Assembly: GCA_019636535.1 (NCBI GenBank)
Contig: JAHBXK010000035.1
Location: 1 to 33,486, forward strand
DNA: 33,486 nucleotides
From: Phycisphaeraceae bacterium
Lineage (GTDB): Bacteria > Planctomycetota > Phycisphaerae > Phycisphaerales > UBA1924
Direction: 5' to 3'
Below the pieces are notes generated by a model that searched no databases, was not told the DNA's origin, and saw only the letters and a program-made list of their open reading frames with translations. A program made the translations under genes and the position numbers. This document shows, piece by piece, positions 7,374-15,753 of this stretch. Every line of letters begins with the position of its first letter. Positions within the stretch are counted from its first letter, which is position 1.

Positions 7374-8558
7374 TCACACCGCCCGGAAGCAACTGGCGAT
7401 CTCGCGCCGTCCCGCCCGCCACGCGGGCACCAGGCCAGCCACGATCCCCACGCCCGCGGAGATGACCAGGCCCCAGGCCAGCACCGACCACGACGCGCTC
7501 ACGCTGATCGACAGGCCCTCCTGCGAGAGCGAGAAGTTGCCGAAGTGGACCACCGACAGGGCGATGCCCGTGCCCAGCGCGCCCCCCAGCAGCCCGATGA
7601 GCATCCCCTCGCTGACGATCAGCCGGGCGATGAGCCCGGAGCGGAACCCCAGCGTCTGCAAGACCGCGTGCTCCTTGATCCGGTCCTGCACGCTCAGCAC
7701 GATCGCGTTGGCCACCAGCGCGAGCACCGCCGCCAGGCACCCCCAGCCCAGCCACCGCGTGAACTTCACGATCTCCACGATGTCGGCCCCGGCCTGCGCA
7801 ACGAAGGCCTTCTCCGGGCTGGTCATCGTCGGGTCGGCCTCGGCGGCGAACTCGGCGTCGATCGCCTCGGCCACCTGCTCCATCTTCGCCGGGTCATCGA
7901 CGCGGACGGTGAACTGCGTGACGCTGCCCAGGCCGCCGCCCTTGCCAGCGGCCTGCTGGAGGAAGTCGAGGTGGACATAGGCGACGTTCTGGTCCTGCGG
8001 CTCGGGGGAGCGGATGATCCCCGCGACGGTGACGGTGATGCCCGAGGCGTCGAAGGACTGGCCCACCCGGAAGCCGCGCCGGGCCGCCAGCGTCTCGCCC
8101 ACCAGGGCCGAGTCGGAGCGCTTCTCCCACTCGGCGACTGACCCCGAGATGAGTTGCCACTTGCCCGCCCAGCCCGTGGGACCCGCCCCGCCGCCCTGCG
8201 GCCCGACCAAGTCCTCGCGGGGCACGCCCCGGAACGTGACCACGTCCAGCGACGCCCGGCAGTTGTTGACCACGATCTTGACCGGCACCGCCGAGACGAC
8301 GCCCGGGATCTTCTCGATCCGGTCCACGTAGAACTGCGGCAAGCGGCTGGCGGCGGGGCAGAAACGGTTCGCGCGGTAGACCACCAGCGTGGTGTCGTCC
8401 GCCGCGGCTTGCGTGGACTGCCGCACGCCTTCTTGCAGCGTCTGCACGGCGATGAACAGGAACATGGCGATGGCGACGCCGCAGAGCGTGAGCACGCTGC
8501 GGACGCGGTGCCGCCACAACTGCTTGAAGACAACGGGCATGAACTTGGGCGCGATCAT
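7374..8558 (-). CDS. FtsX/MacB-type ABC transporter permease
   Basis: 394 aa from ATG 8558 with GGAGG nine bases upstream. It has an N-terminal helix (RSVLTLCGVAIAMFLFIAVQ) and a periplasmic domain with FRGVPREDL and LVGETLAARRG (MacB-PCD-like). Three C-terminal helices include WLGWGCLAAVLALVANAIVL, and the FtsX signature RIKEHAVLQTLGFRSGLIARLI is present. The C-terminus ends GRREIASCFRAV, typical of this class. The stop codon of the ATPase gene lies 3 bp upstream of the start, so the two are coupled. Two different permeases in one operon imply a heterodimer, as in LolC/LolE, rather than the MacB homodimer. Confidence 0.9.
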   Translation of the reverse strand: MIAPKFMPVVFKQLWRHRVRSVLTLCGVAIAMFLFIAVQTLQEGVRQSTQAAADDTTLVVYRANRFCPAASRLPQFYVDRIEKIPGVVSAVPVKIVVNNCRASLDVVTFRGVPREDLVGPQGGGAGPTGWAGKWQLISGSVAEWEKRSDSALVGETLAARRGFRVGQSFDASGITVTVAGIIRSPEPQDQNVAYVHLDFLQQAAGKGGGLGSVTQFTVRVDDPAKMEQVAEAIDAEFAAEADPTMTSPEKAFVAQAGADIVEIVKFTRWLGWGCLAAVLALVANAIVLSVQDRIKEHAVLQTLGFRSGLIARLIVSEGMLIGLLGGALGTGIALSVVHFGNFSLSQEGLSISVSASWSVLAWGLVISAGVGIVAGLVPAWRAGRREIASCFRAV

Positions 8559-8561
8559 GGT

Positions 8562-9323
8562 TCAGGCCTCCTGAGGAACGAGGGCCGCGCGGCGGGCGGC
8601 GAGGTGTTCTGCTTCGACCAGACGGCCCTTCTCCAGGTGCAGCGTCCGCTTGGCGTAGGCCGCGCTCTTGGCGTCGTGGGTCACGATGATGAGGGTCTTG
8701 CCCAGGTCCTCGCAGAGCCGGACCATGAGCTCCATGATGGCCTTGGCCGAATCCTGGTCGAGGTCGCCGGTCGGCTCGTCGCCCACGATGATGGTGGGGT
8801 CGGTCACGATGGCCCGCGCGATGGCGACGCGCTGCTCCTGCCCGCCCGAGAGTTGCCGCGGGTAGTGGTCGTGGCGGTCGGCGATCCCGACCAGCTGCAT
8901 GGCGGTCTGCACCTTCTCGTGCCGGTCCTTGGCGGACATGCTGTGCAGCAGCAGGGGGAGCTCGACGTTCTCGTAGGCGGTGAGCACGGGCACGAGGTTG
9001 TAGAGCTGGAAGACGTAGCCCACGTTCACGCTCCGCCAGTCGGCGAGCCTGGACCGCGAGAGCGTGGCGATGTCGGTGCCGCCTATGACCAGTTGCCCGC
9101 CGCTGGGACGGTCGATCCCGGCGATGAGGTTCAGGAGCGTGGTCTTGCCGCTGCCCGAGGGGCCCATGAGCGCGAGGAAGTCGCCCGCGGGCACGTCGAG
9201 GTCGAGCTCCTGCAAGGGGGTGATGGTGTTGTCGCCCTTCTTGTAGGTCTTGGTGAGCCGGCGGCACTGGATGAGCAGCGGGCCGGAATCGGAGCTGCGT
9301 GCGTGCGTGTGGTTGGTCGTCAT
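8562..9323 (-). CDS. ABC transporter ATP-binding protein (MacB/LolD type)
   Basis: 253 aa from ATG 9323; GTG 9371 gives a 269-aa form starting 6 bp after the adaptor's stop and remains possible. Walker A is GPSGSGKT (54-61), the Q-loop lies in GYVFQLYNLVP, the signature is LSGGQ (158-162), Walker B is IIVGDEP and the H-loop is IIVTHDAKSA. The Q-loop tail FQLYNLVPVLTAYENVELP is the hallmark of the MacB/LolD/FtsE group. It powers the two downstream permeases and sits after the HlyD adaptor, giving the order adaptor-ATPase-permease-permease. Confidence 0.93.
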   Translation of the reverse strand: MTTNHTHARSSDSGPLLIQCRRLTKTYKKGDNTITPLQELDLDVPAGDFLALMGPSGSGKTTLLNLIAGIDRPSGGQLVIGGTDIATLSRSRLADWRSVNVGYVFQLYNLVPVLTAYENVELPLLLHSMSAKDRHEKVQTAMQLVGIADRHDHYPRQLSGGQEQRVAIARAIVTDPTIIVGDEPTGDLDQDSAKAIMELMVRLCEDLGKTLIIVTHDAKSAAYAKRTLHLEKGRLVEAEHLAARRAALVPQEA

Positions 9324-9377
9324 GGGGTTGCTCGTTGATGCCGCGTGCTTGTCACGGCGATGGGCGGACACTGGGCG

Positions 9378-10940
9378 TTACGGTGTTGAGGGGGCGGGGT
9401 TGAACGTGGCGTCGGTGCGTTCGCCCAGCACGTTGAGCCGCGTGCCGTCCTGGATCGCGGGCGGGGCGGGCGGGTCAAGGATGATCCGGTCGGTGAGGCG
9501 AAGGCCGCCGGTCACGATGGTGAACCCTTCGTCAGCCGAAGGCATGGTGGCGACGTCTCGGCGGCGGGCGACGGGGCTTCCTCCCGAGTTGTCCACGACC
9601 CAGACCAGACCCTTGCCGTCGCCGGCCACGGTCACGGCGGCTGTGGGGACCAGCAGCGTCATCGTGCCGGTGTCGTGCGGACCGCCAGCCGCGTCTCCGC
9701 CGCCAGAGGGGCTTCGGCGCTGCGCCTTCCCCGCGGGCGCGTGGAACTTGACGCGCGTGAGCATCTCGGGCTTGAGCACGGGCGAGGGCGCATCGAGGGC
9801 CACCTTGAACTGCACGGTGTTCCGCTGGATGTTGGCCTCGTGGACCACCCGTGTGACCACGCCGCTGAAGGTCTGGTCGGAGAGTGCTTCGGTGGTCACC
9901 ATCGCGCGCGTGCCGACGCCGACCTTGGCCGCGTCCGCCAAAGGTACATCCACACGCACTTGCAACTTCTCGGGGTCATAGACCCGCAGGACCGCGCCGG
10001 TCATGCTCCCCGCCTGGCCGGGGTCGCCGCCCTTGCCGCTCATGCTGATCCTCGATCCGGGCTCGACCAGTCGGGCGAGCACCACGCCCCCCACGGGGGA
10101 GCGCACTTCCATCCTGGCGAGCCGCAGCGCGGCCTCGTCGCGCAGCACGTGGGCGGCGGCGTGGGCCGCCTCTGCCTGCGCCAGCGCGGCGCGGGATTCG
10201 CTCGCCGCCTTCTCCGCCGTTACGACCTTCGCCTCCAGGCCGGAAAGACGGATCTCCATGCGCCGGAACGCCCCTTCGCTCAGTCCGCCGGCGGCGACCA
10301 AGCCGCGCTTGCTCGCGACCTCGTCCCGCAACTCGGCGGCGGCGCTTCGTTCGACCTCGACCTGTGATTCGGCGGTCGCGAGCGCCGCACGAGCGCGGGC
10401 GACGTCCGTGTCGCGCTCGGCGACGGTCGCTTCCGCCGCCCGCCGGCTGAGCCGCGCGTCCTCGTCGATGAGATGGGCGACAGCCTGGCCCGCCTCGATG
10501 CGCTCGCCCTCGAGCACCAGCACGTCCCGCACCACGCCCTCGGCCAAGGCGGGGACGCTGACAGCGAACGGCGCGGGCTCAATCCACCCCGGGGCCTGCA
10601 CAATGGCGGGGCCGAGGGGCGCATCATGCGGCGGCGCCTCGGGGTCGCTCGGCGACCCGGGTGCGGCGCTCGTGCCCGCGGCTTGGACGGTCTCCTTCGG
10701 GATCGCGGCGGCGACATGCACCGCGAGCCGAGGCCGGAGCGCATCGCGGGCGGCGTACGCGAGCAGGCCGCCGGTCGCCAGCAGCACGGCGGCGGGAATG
10801 AGCAGCCGCGTCGCCCAGCGCGCCCTGGGGCGCGCGATGACGGTGGTGCTCCCCGCCGATGACGGCGGGGGCTGGGTGTTAGGCGAGGTGGTTTGCGGGC
10901 CCCGACGGAGCGCCCGCAGATCGGTCTGCGTGGTGGCCAT
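9378..10940 (-). CDS. HlyD/MacA-family periplasmic adaptor (membrane fusion protein)
   Basis: 520 aa from ATG 10940 (CAGGAACC upstream). It has a Pro/Ser-rich cytoplasmic N-tail, one transmembrane helix (about 44-62, LLIPAAVLLATGGLLAYAA), and a biotinyl-lipoyl half-motif near GVVRDVLVLEGERIEAGQAV. A long Ala/Glu-rich coiled-coil hairpin (about 180-290) follows, then the second lipoyl half (EVRSPVGGVVLARLVEPG). A beta-barrel and membrane-proximal region follow, and the end is DRIILDPPAPP-rich. It links the inner-membrane ABC pump to an outer-membrane channel; the CusC-like protein upstream in the island is a candidate partner. A Gly/Pro low-complexity insertion precedes the first lipoyl half. 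It starts 150 bp after the Cys-rich gene. Confidence 0.9.
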   Translation of the reverse strand: MATTQTDLRALRRGPQTTSPNTQPPPSSAGSTTVIARPRARWATRLLIPAAVLLATGGLLAYAARDALRPRLAVHVAAAIPKETVQAAGTSAAPGSPSDPEAPPHDAPLGPAIVQAPGWIEPAPFAVSVPALAEGVVRDVLVLEGERIEAGQAVAHLIDEDARLSRRAAEATVAERDTDVARARAALATAESQVEVERSAAAELRDEVASKRGLVAAGGLSEGAFRRMEIRLSGLEAKVVTAEKAASESRAALAQAEAAHAAAHVLRDEAALRLARMEVRSPVGGVVLARLVEPGSRISMSGKGGDPGQAGSMTGAVLRVYDPEKLQVRVDVPLADAAKVGVGTRAMVTTEALSDQTFSGVVTRVVHEANIQRNTVQFKVALDAPSPVLKPEMLTRVKFHAPAGKAQRRSPSGGGDAAGGPHDTGTMTLLVPTAAVTVAGDGKGLVWVVDNSGGSPVARRRDVATMPSADEGFTIVTGGLRLTDRIILDPPAPPAIQDGTRLNVLGERTDATFNPAPSTP

Positions 10941-11090
10941 GAGTGGTTCCTGCACTTTGAGGGCGGCCGGGCATCGACAAGGGAGCCACGGCGCGTCAAG
11001 CGAAGTCACGCCCCGCACGCTCGGCGTGGAGCCGGACGCGCAAGGCCGATGCGGACGCGCAAGACAAGGAGCGTCCGGTGCAGGATGTGG

Positions 11091-11612
11091 CTAGACCAGC
11101 AGCGCGCAGTGCCACCGCTGCGCATCGCGGTTGGCTTTCAGGTGCGGCGGGTAATGAGCCCAGCCGGGCGGATGCGGCGCAACAAGGGCCTCGGGTGCCT
11201 CCATCGTCCACAGCACGGCGAGGGCGAAGGTCGCCAGTGCGTTCCATTGCTGCTCAAAGGCCGGGAGACGCGCCTCGGCGCTGATGCCTGTGCCGGCGGA
11301 TGTGCCTTGGCACGACGGGCAGGACGGGCACTTGCCGGGAGGAGACGGCTGATCGTGGTCGGGGCGATCCTGAGACTGGTCCTGCGAGTCGTCACGCGGC
11401 TGATCCTGACACGGCTGTTCCGCTGGTCCTTCGTCCGTTCGCGTTTCGCCGACACAGCCGCCGCAGCATGAGTCCGATTCAGCCGCCGCGACATGTTTTC
11501 CGGCACACGCCCCGCCCGCGAGCGCCGCGGCCTGGCAGCAGCACAACGGCGTGACCACGCCGATGAGCAGGGCGACCAAGATGCGGAGCAAGGGGTGACG
11601 CATGGAATACAT
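11091..11612 (-). CDS. Small exported Cys-rich protein, putative metal binding
   Basis: 173 aa from ATG 11612, or 170 aa from ATG 11603; neither has a clear ribosome binding site. The N-terminal hydrophobic segment (8-23) is a signal or anchor. Twelve Cys residues cluster as CCC (24-26), CCGGC (49-53) and C-x2-C-x2-C (95-101), around an Asp/Gln-rich linker. A second hydrophobic stretch (125-136) and a Pro-rich tail ending ALLV follow. It lies 33 bp downstream of the P-type ATPase. The layout resembles the 151-aa protein at the head of the island and, loosely, DUF2946-type small proteins of copper/zinc clusters. A metal-binding or metal-sensing role is inference; no enzyme motif is visible. 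Confidence 0.65.
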   Translation of the reverse strand: MYSMRHPLLRILVALLIGVVTPLCCCQAAALAGGACAGKHVAAAESDSCCGGCVGETRTDEGPAEQPCQDQPRDDSQDQSQDRPDHDQPSPPGKCPSCPSCQGTSAGTGISAEARLPAFEQQWNALATFALAVLWTMEAPEALVAPHPPGWAHYPPHLKANRDAQRWHCALLV

Positions 11613-11645
11613 CAGTATATCGGCCGAACGCAGGCCAGATTCACT

Positions 11646-13829
11646 TTACGCCCGGCCCCGCTTCCCGTTCGCCCGACGTGAGCCCGCTGGACCCTTCCGT
11701 GTCCCCAACAACCGGAGGCCATTACCAATCACTAAGAGGCTTGCTCCGACATCCGCAAGAACGGCCATCCACATCGTCCCCAGCCCGGCCAGGGTCAACG
11801 CGAAGAAGACGACCTTGATGCCGATGGCCCAGGCGATGTTCTGGGTCAGGATCGCCCCGGTTCGCCGGGAAAGCAGAACGAACCCCGGCACGCCCCGCAG
11901 GTCATCCTGCATGAGGGCCACGTCGGCTGTCTCCAGCGCCGTGTCGGTGCCCGCAGCGCCCATGGCAAAGCCGATCGTGGACTTGGCAAGGGCCGGGGCG
12001 TCGTTTACGCCGTCGCCGACCATGCCGATCGCGTCCCCGTGCTCCTTCGTGAGACGCTCGAGCTCGGCTAGCTTGTCCTCCGGGAGCATCCCGCCGCGGG
12101 CCTCGTCGATACCGACCGCCTTGGCGATGGCCGAGGCGGTGGTCTGATTGTCGCCCGAGAGCATCAGCGTCTTGATTCCCAGTTCGTGGAGCGACCGGAT
12201 CGCCTCGACGCTGCTCGCCCGGGGCGTATCCGCGACGGCGATGATGCCCAGCACCGCGCTGGCCGACGCGACCACGATCGCCGTCTTGCCTTGGGCCTCA
12301 AACTGGCCAAGCGTCGCCTCGACCTCGGGCGAGCATACTCCCCGCTCTTCGGCGAGGCGGTGGTTGCCGACGAAGTACGCCGCGCCGTCGATGCGTCCTT
12401 CCACTCCGCGACCCGTGAGCGACTTGAACGCTTCGACGCTCGCACGCTCGCCGTTCCAGGCCGCGACCACGGCAAGCGCCACCGGGTGCTGCGAAAGCGC
12501 ATCGAGGCTCGCGGCGATCCGCAACACTTCATCCTTGCTCGCGCGGCCCACGGGCTGCACATCCGTCACGCGGGGCTTGCCCTCGGTGATGGTCCCGGTC
12601 TTGTCCAGGGCGACGACCTTGAGTTTTCGGCCATTCTCCAGATGCACGCCGCCCTTGATGAGGATCCCGCGTCGCGCGGCCGCCGTCAGCCCGCTCACGA
12701 CCGTCACGGGCGTCGAGATCACCAGCGCGCAGGGGCAGGCGATGACGAGCAGCACCAGCGCCTTGTAAAGCCAGGGGTAGAACGTCTCGCCAAACGCCAG
12801 CCACGGGACGACCGCGACCAGCACCGCGACCACGCACACGATGGGCGTGTAGACGCGCGCGAAGCTGTCCACAAACCGCTGCGTCGGTGCCCGGCTCCCC
12901 TGCGCCTCCTGGACGGTCCTGATGATCTTGGCGAGCGTGGTCTGGTCCTTGCCGCCGGTGGTCTTAAACTCCAGCACACCCGACTCGTTGATCGTCCCGG
13001 CGAAGACCTTGTCGCCCGGCTTCTTGTCCACGGGCACGCTCTCGCCCGTGACCGGGGCCTGGTTCACGCTCGACTCGCCCGCGACCACCACGCCGTCGAG
13101 CGCGAGCCGCTCGCCGGGCTTGACTTGCACGACAGCGCCGACGAGAACCCCGCTCGCGGGCGTGACCTTCCAGGCACCATCGGGCTGCTTCACGCTCGCC
13201 TCATCAGGGGCCATCGCCATCAGGCCCATGACGGCGTTGCGGGCCCGGTCGAGCGCCTTGGCCTCGATCAACTCCGCGAGCGCGAAGAGGAAGGTGACCA
13301 GCGCGATCTCCGGCCACGCCCCGATGAACGCCCCGCCGATGACCGCCACCGTCATCAGGAAGTTGATGTTGAGCGTGAAGGACTTCAGCGCGATCCAGCC
13401 TTTGCGCAGGGTTGGCAAGCCGCAAAGAAGGATCGAAGCGGCGGACATCGCGATGACGACCGGCGACGTCTCCTCCATGCCCGCGAAGTACATCGCCTCT
13501 GCGCCCGCGGCGAGCAGGCCCCCGAGGATGAACAGCGATGATCGCAAACGCTGCTGCGCCCGAGGAGGTTGCCGTGTACGACAGCCGCGAGTAGAACAAC
13601 TCTCATCGCTCTCGATCGCGGAATCAACCACTCCCGGCAGACCGATTTCGTTGAGTTCAGAAAGAATGCGGGCCGGATCAAGGGCGTCCGTGTGCTCAAC
13701 TACAACGCGGCGCATCATCAGGTCGCAACGGATACCGATCACACCGCCCATGCCGAGTAACGACCGACGGATGATCGTCTCTTCGGTCGGGCAGTCCATT
13801 GCTGGAACTTGGATCGTGGTTAGTCTCAT
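11646..13829 (-). CDS. zntA: Heavy-metal-exporting P1B-type ATPase (Zn/Cd/Pb type)
   Basis: 727 aa, full length for the family. The N-terminal HMA-like domain has a MDCPTEE motif (Cys13), a form common in Zn/Cd/Pb ATPases. It has TGESVPVDK in the actuator domain and the membrane CPC motif at 365-367. The phosphorylation site is DKTGT with Asp409, followed by SQHPVA and GDGVND. The C-terminal helices end in a basic tail. It exports a soft divalent metal from cytosol to periplasm. The start overlaps the stop of the upstream lipoprotein gene (ATGA), so the two are made together. The substrate (Zn, Cd or Pb, less likely Cu) is inferred from the Cys motifs; Cu pumps usually have other N-terminal and TM6-8 signatures. 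Confidence 0.92.
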   Translation of the reverse strand: MRLTTIQVPAMDCPTEETIIRRSLLGMGGVIGIRCDLMMRRVVVEHTDALDPARILSELNEIGLPGVVDSAIESDESCSTRGCRTRQPPRAQQRLRSSLFILGGLLAAGAEAMYFAGMEETSPVVIAMSAASILLCGLPTLRKGWIALKSFTLNINFLMTVAVIGGAFIGAWPEIALVTFLFALAELIEAKALDRARNAVMGLMAMAPDEASVKQPDGAWKVTPASGVLVGAVVQVKPGERLALDGVVVAGESSVNQAPVTGESVPVDKKPGDKVFAGTINESGVLEFKTTGGKDQTTLAKIIRTVQEAQGSRAPTQRFVDSFARVYTPIVCVVAVLVAVVPWLAFGETFYPWLYKALVLLVIACPCALVISTPVTVVSGLTAAARRGILIKGGVHLENGRKLKVVALDKTGTITEGKPRVTDVQPVGRASKDEVLRIAASLDALSQHPVALAVVAAWNGERASVEAFKSLTGRGVEGRIDGAAYFVGNHRLAEERGVCSPEVEATLGQFEAQGKTAIVVASASAVLGIIAVADTPRASSVEAIRSLHELGIKTLMLSGDNQTTASAIAKAVGIDEARGGMLPEDKLAELERLTKEHGDAIGMVGDGVNDAPALAKSTIGFAMGAAGTDTALETADVALMQDDLRGVPGFVLLSRRTGAILTQNIAWAIGIKVVFFALTLAGLGTMWMAVLADVGASLLVIGNGLRLLGTRKGPAGSRRANGKRGRA

Positions 13830-14281
13830 CGTGGTGTCGCGGGCCTCTCGTGGGCTCCCGACTCCAACCGAACCCGGATCTTGGAACCGGCAGGTGGCAA
13901 GCCAGGAAACCGAACGGAGTACTTGGCATGCTTTGGGCCTGTCTGCACCCGACGTGAAGCGCCGCGCGGCCCGAGCTGCGTGGTGTGAGGTGATGAAGCC
14001 CGGCCGTAGTTCACGATGGCATCGTGGACGACAACGCCGTCGGGCGACGTGACGGTGATGTCAAGGTGGCCGCCGGCCACGGCTTCCGCCTCCTCGAGTT
14101 GCCCGCTCACAAGCAAGTCTCCGTCGGCGTTCTCGGCAGTGGGTGTATGAGCAAGGGGCCGCGTTGCCGCTGACTCGATCGTCACGTCGCCGGATGACAC
14201 CAAGTCCGCACGGGGCGTGGCGCATCCGCCAAGGAGCATGAGACCGGAAACAAAGATGAGGTTCAGAATCGCAATTCGCAT
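13826..14281 (-). CDS. Small lipoprotein related to the His-rich periplasmic proteins upstream
   Basis: 151 aa from ATG 14281 (AAAGGACT upstream); a longer frame exists but the signal peptide fixes this start. The lipobox is LMLLGGC with Cys20. The mature part has one compact domain (about 68-141). It starts GGHLDITVTS and ends PAGSKIRVRLES, the same opening and closing strands as the C-terminal domains of the two His-rich proteins upstream (AHLDIKLSGS and AGAQLWVEID; ATFDISVSGG and AGSKLWVEVE). It lacks their His repeat. It is translationally coupled (ATGA) to the P-type ATPase, which suggests it receives or buffers the exported metal in the periplasm (inference). Confidence 0.7.
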   Translation of the reverse strand: MRIAILNLIFVSGLMLLGGCATPRADLVSSGDVTIESAATRPLAHTPTAENADGDLLVSGQLEEAEAVAGGHLDITVTSPDGVVVHDAIVNYGRASSPHTTQLGPRGASRRVQTGPKHAKYSVRFPGLPPAGSKIRVRLESGAHERPATPR

Positions 14282-14392
14282 AGAGAGTCCTTTCAAACGC
14301 AGACAACACGCAGAGCACACTCGACACGTTGCCCGGCAACCAGACTTACAGAGGCCGAAGCGTCGTACTTCACACATCGTGACGCCGTGCCA

Positions 14393-14424
14393 AGCCCGGC
14401 GCGGGGCCTTCGCCGCGCCGGGCT
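14393..14424 (-). terminator. Strong GC hairpin between the His-rich gene and the lipoprotein gene
   Basis: A perfect 12-bp inverted repeat (AGCCCGGCGCGG / CCGCGCCGGGCT) with an 8-base loop lies just past the stop of the His-rich gene. No T-run follows on the minus strand, so it may be a weak terminator, an attenuator or an mRNA-stabilising end inside the operon. Confidence 0.55.
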
Positions 14425-14435
14425 CGCTGCAGCTG

Positions 14436-15089
14436 TCATTTCGAGATGGGGAACCCGCCAACAGACTTGCTCCCCTTGCCGTCATCAATCTCGACCCACA
14501 ACTGAGCTCCGGCGGGGATCGGATTGGGCACGTCGGCGTGGGCGTGGTACTCCTTGCCGTCGCCGTCGGCCTTCTGCTTCATCGCGCCCTTGCCATCCTG
14601 CGAACCGATCCAGACGCGGACCGCGGCGGGCTTGGCGGGGCTCCCCGAGAGCTTAATGTCGAGGTGGGCCTCGCTGCCGGCCTTGATCTCGCCCGAGACG
14701 GACACTGTCCACGCGCCGATGGTGGCCGTGCCGATCGCCCCGCCCTCGCCGTGGCCGTGGTCGCCGTGGTCGCCGTGGTCGCCCCCGGCCTTGCCCGCGG
14801 GCGCTGCGGCGCCGGGCTTGGCGTGGTCGTGCCCGTCATCCTCCTTGTGACCGTGGCCGTGATCGCCCTTGGCCTTGCACTCAGCGCACTCGCCGTGCGC
14901 AACGAACTTGAGGCTGTTGCCCTCGCGCAGCCACAGGTGTGCCTCGCCGTCGTCGGCAGTGACGAAGTACTGGGTGTCAGCGGGGCTGCGCTGCGCGGCT
15001 CCCTGGCCCATCATCGCGGCTAGTGACGCGGTCAGACCAACGCCAGCGATCAGGCCAAGGACGACAGACGAACTGTTCGGACTCTTCAT
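14436..15089 (-). CDS. Exported His-rich, CxxC-containing putative metal-binding protein
   Basis: 217 aa from ATG 15089. The N-terminal hydrophobic segment (9-27) ends in Ala-rich sequence, a signal peptide rather than a lipobox. A C-A-E-C motif (68-71) is followed by His/Gly/Asp repeats (DHGHGHKEDDGHDH and DHGDHGDHGHG, 76-114), typical of metal buffers. A C-terminal domain (120-217) with KPAAVRVWIGSQDGKG is about as long as, and clearly homologous to, that of the neighbouring lipoprotein (KPAAVRVWVGTQDGKG). It probably holds Zn/Cu/Ni in the periplasm for the RND pump or protects against excess metal. It lies between the RND operon genes and the P-type ATPase. Confidence 0.75.
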   Translation of the reverse strand: MKSPNSSSVVLGLIAGVGLTASLAAMMGQGAAQRSPADTQYFVTADDGEAHLWLREGNSLKFVAHGECAECKAKGDHGHGHKEDDGHDHAKPGAAAPAGKAGGDHGDHGDHGHGEGGAIGTATIGAWTVSVSGEIKAGSEAHLDIKLSGSPAKPAAVRVWIGSQDGKGAMKQKADGDGKEYHAHADVPNPIPAGAQLWVEIDDGKGSKSVGGFPISK

Positions 15090-15151
15090 GGTGATGCTCC
15101 AAAGTCAAGGCGACCGGGCGCGGGCCGCCGGGACGTGTCTTCAGTGTGCCG

Positions 15152-15169
15152 CCCGGCCGCGCCGCCGGG
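15152..15169 (-). terminator. Short GC hairpin after the GHDHK lipoprotein gene
   Basis: An inverted repeat CCCGGC / GCCGGG (6-bp stem, 6-base loop) lies 24 bp past the lipoprotein stop, with no T-run. It may be an intra-operon stability element; the evidence is slight. Confidence 0.3.
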
Positions 15170-15192
15170 TCGGTGTGCGATGATCGCACTGC

Positions 15193-15735
15193 TTACTGCT
15201 TGAGATCGAACCCGGCGAGGTGCTTAGCGCCGCTGGGGGTCTCGACTTCCACCCAGAGCTTGCTGCCCGCGGGGAGCGGTTTGGGCACCTCGGCGTGCGC
15301 GTGCCATCCATCACCTTCGGCCTCAGCCTTTCCCTTGATCGAGCCTTTGCCGTCCTGGGTTCCGACCCACACACGCACCGCCGCGGGTTTGCCCGCTCCT
15401 CCGGAGACGCTGATGTCGAAGGTCGCCTCGCCCCCCGGCGTGACGTCCCCTTCGCGAGCGGCGACGATCGTCATGCCGCCCGCCGACTGGCTACCCAGTT
15501 CGGTCTTGGGGCCGTGCCCATGGCCGTCCTTGTGATCGTGGTCGTCCCCATCCTTGTGGTCGTGCTTGTCTCCCGCCTTGTGATCGTGCCCGTCGCCATC
15601 TTTGTGGTCGTGGCCGTCACCTTTGGCGGCGGGCCTGGCGGGCGCTTCAGACTTCTTCTCGCAGCCGGTCAGGCCAGCGGAGAAGGCGAGCAGCGGGACG
15701 GTGAGAACGAGTGCGAGCGTGCGAACGGTGTTCAT
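15193..15735 (-). CDS. Lipoprotein with GHDHK repeats, putative periplasmic metal buffer
   Basis: 180 aa from ATG 15735 (AAGGAG 10 bases upstream). The lipobox is AGLTGC with Cys25. Residues 40-76 hold six or more repeats of the type G-H-D-H-K-D-G-D, an unusual His/Asp/Lys tract suited to reversible binding of divalent metal. Residues 98-180 form a beta-type domain homologous to the next gene's C-terminus, with WHAHAEVPKPLPAGSKLWVE matching YHAHADVPNPIPAGAQLWVE. It begins 18 bp after the CusA-like gene, so it belongs to the RND operon. Like the CusB-like adaptor, it is a His-rich lipoprotein, and a hand-off between the two is plausible but unproven. Confidence 0.75.
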   Translation of the reverse strand: MNTVRTLALVLTVPLLAFSAGLTGCEKKSEAPARPAAKGDGHDHKDGDGHDHKAGDKHDHKDGDDHDHKDGHGHGPKTELGSQSAGGMTIVAAREGDVTPGGEATFDISVSGGAGKPAAVRVWVGTQDGKGSIKGKAEAEGDGWHAHAEVPKPLPAGSKLWVEVETPSGAKHLAGFDLKQ

Positions 15736-15753
15736 GCCAATGTCTCCTTGCAA

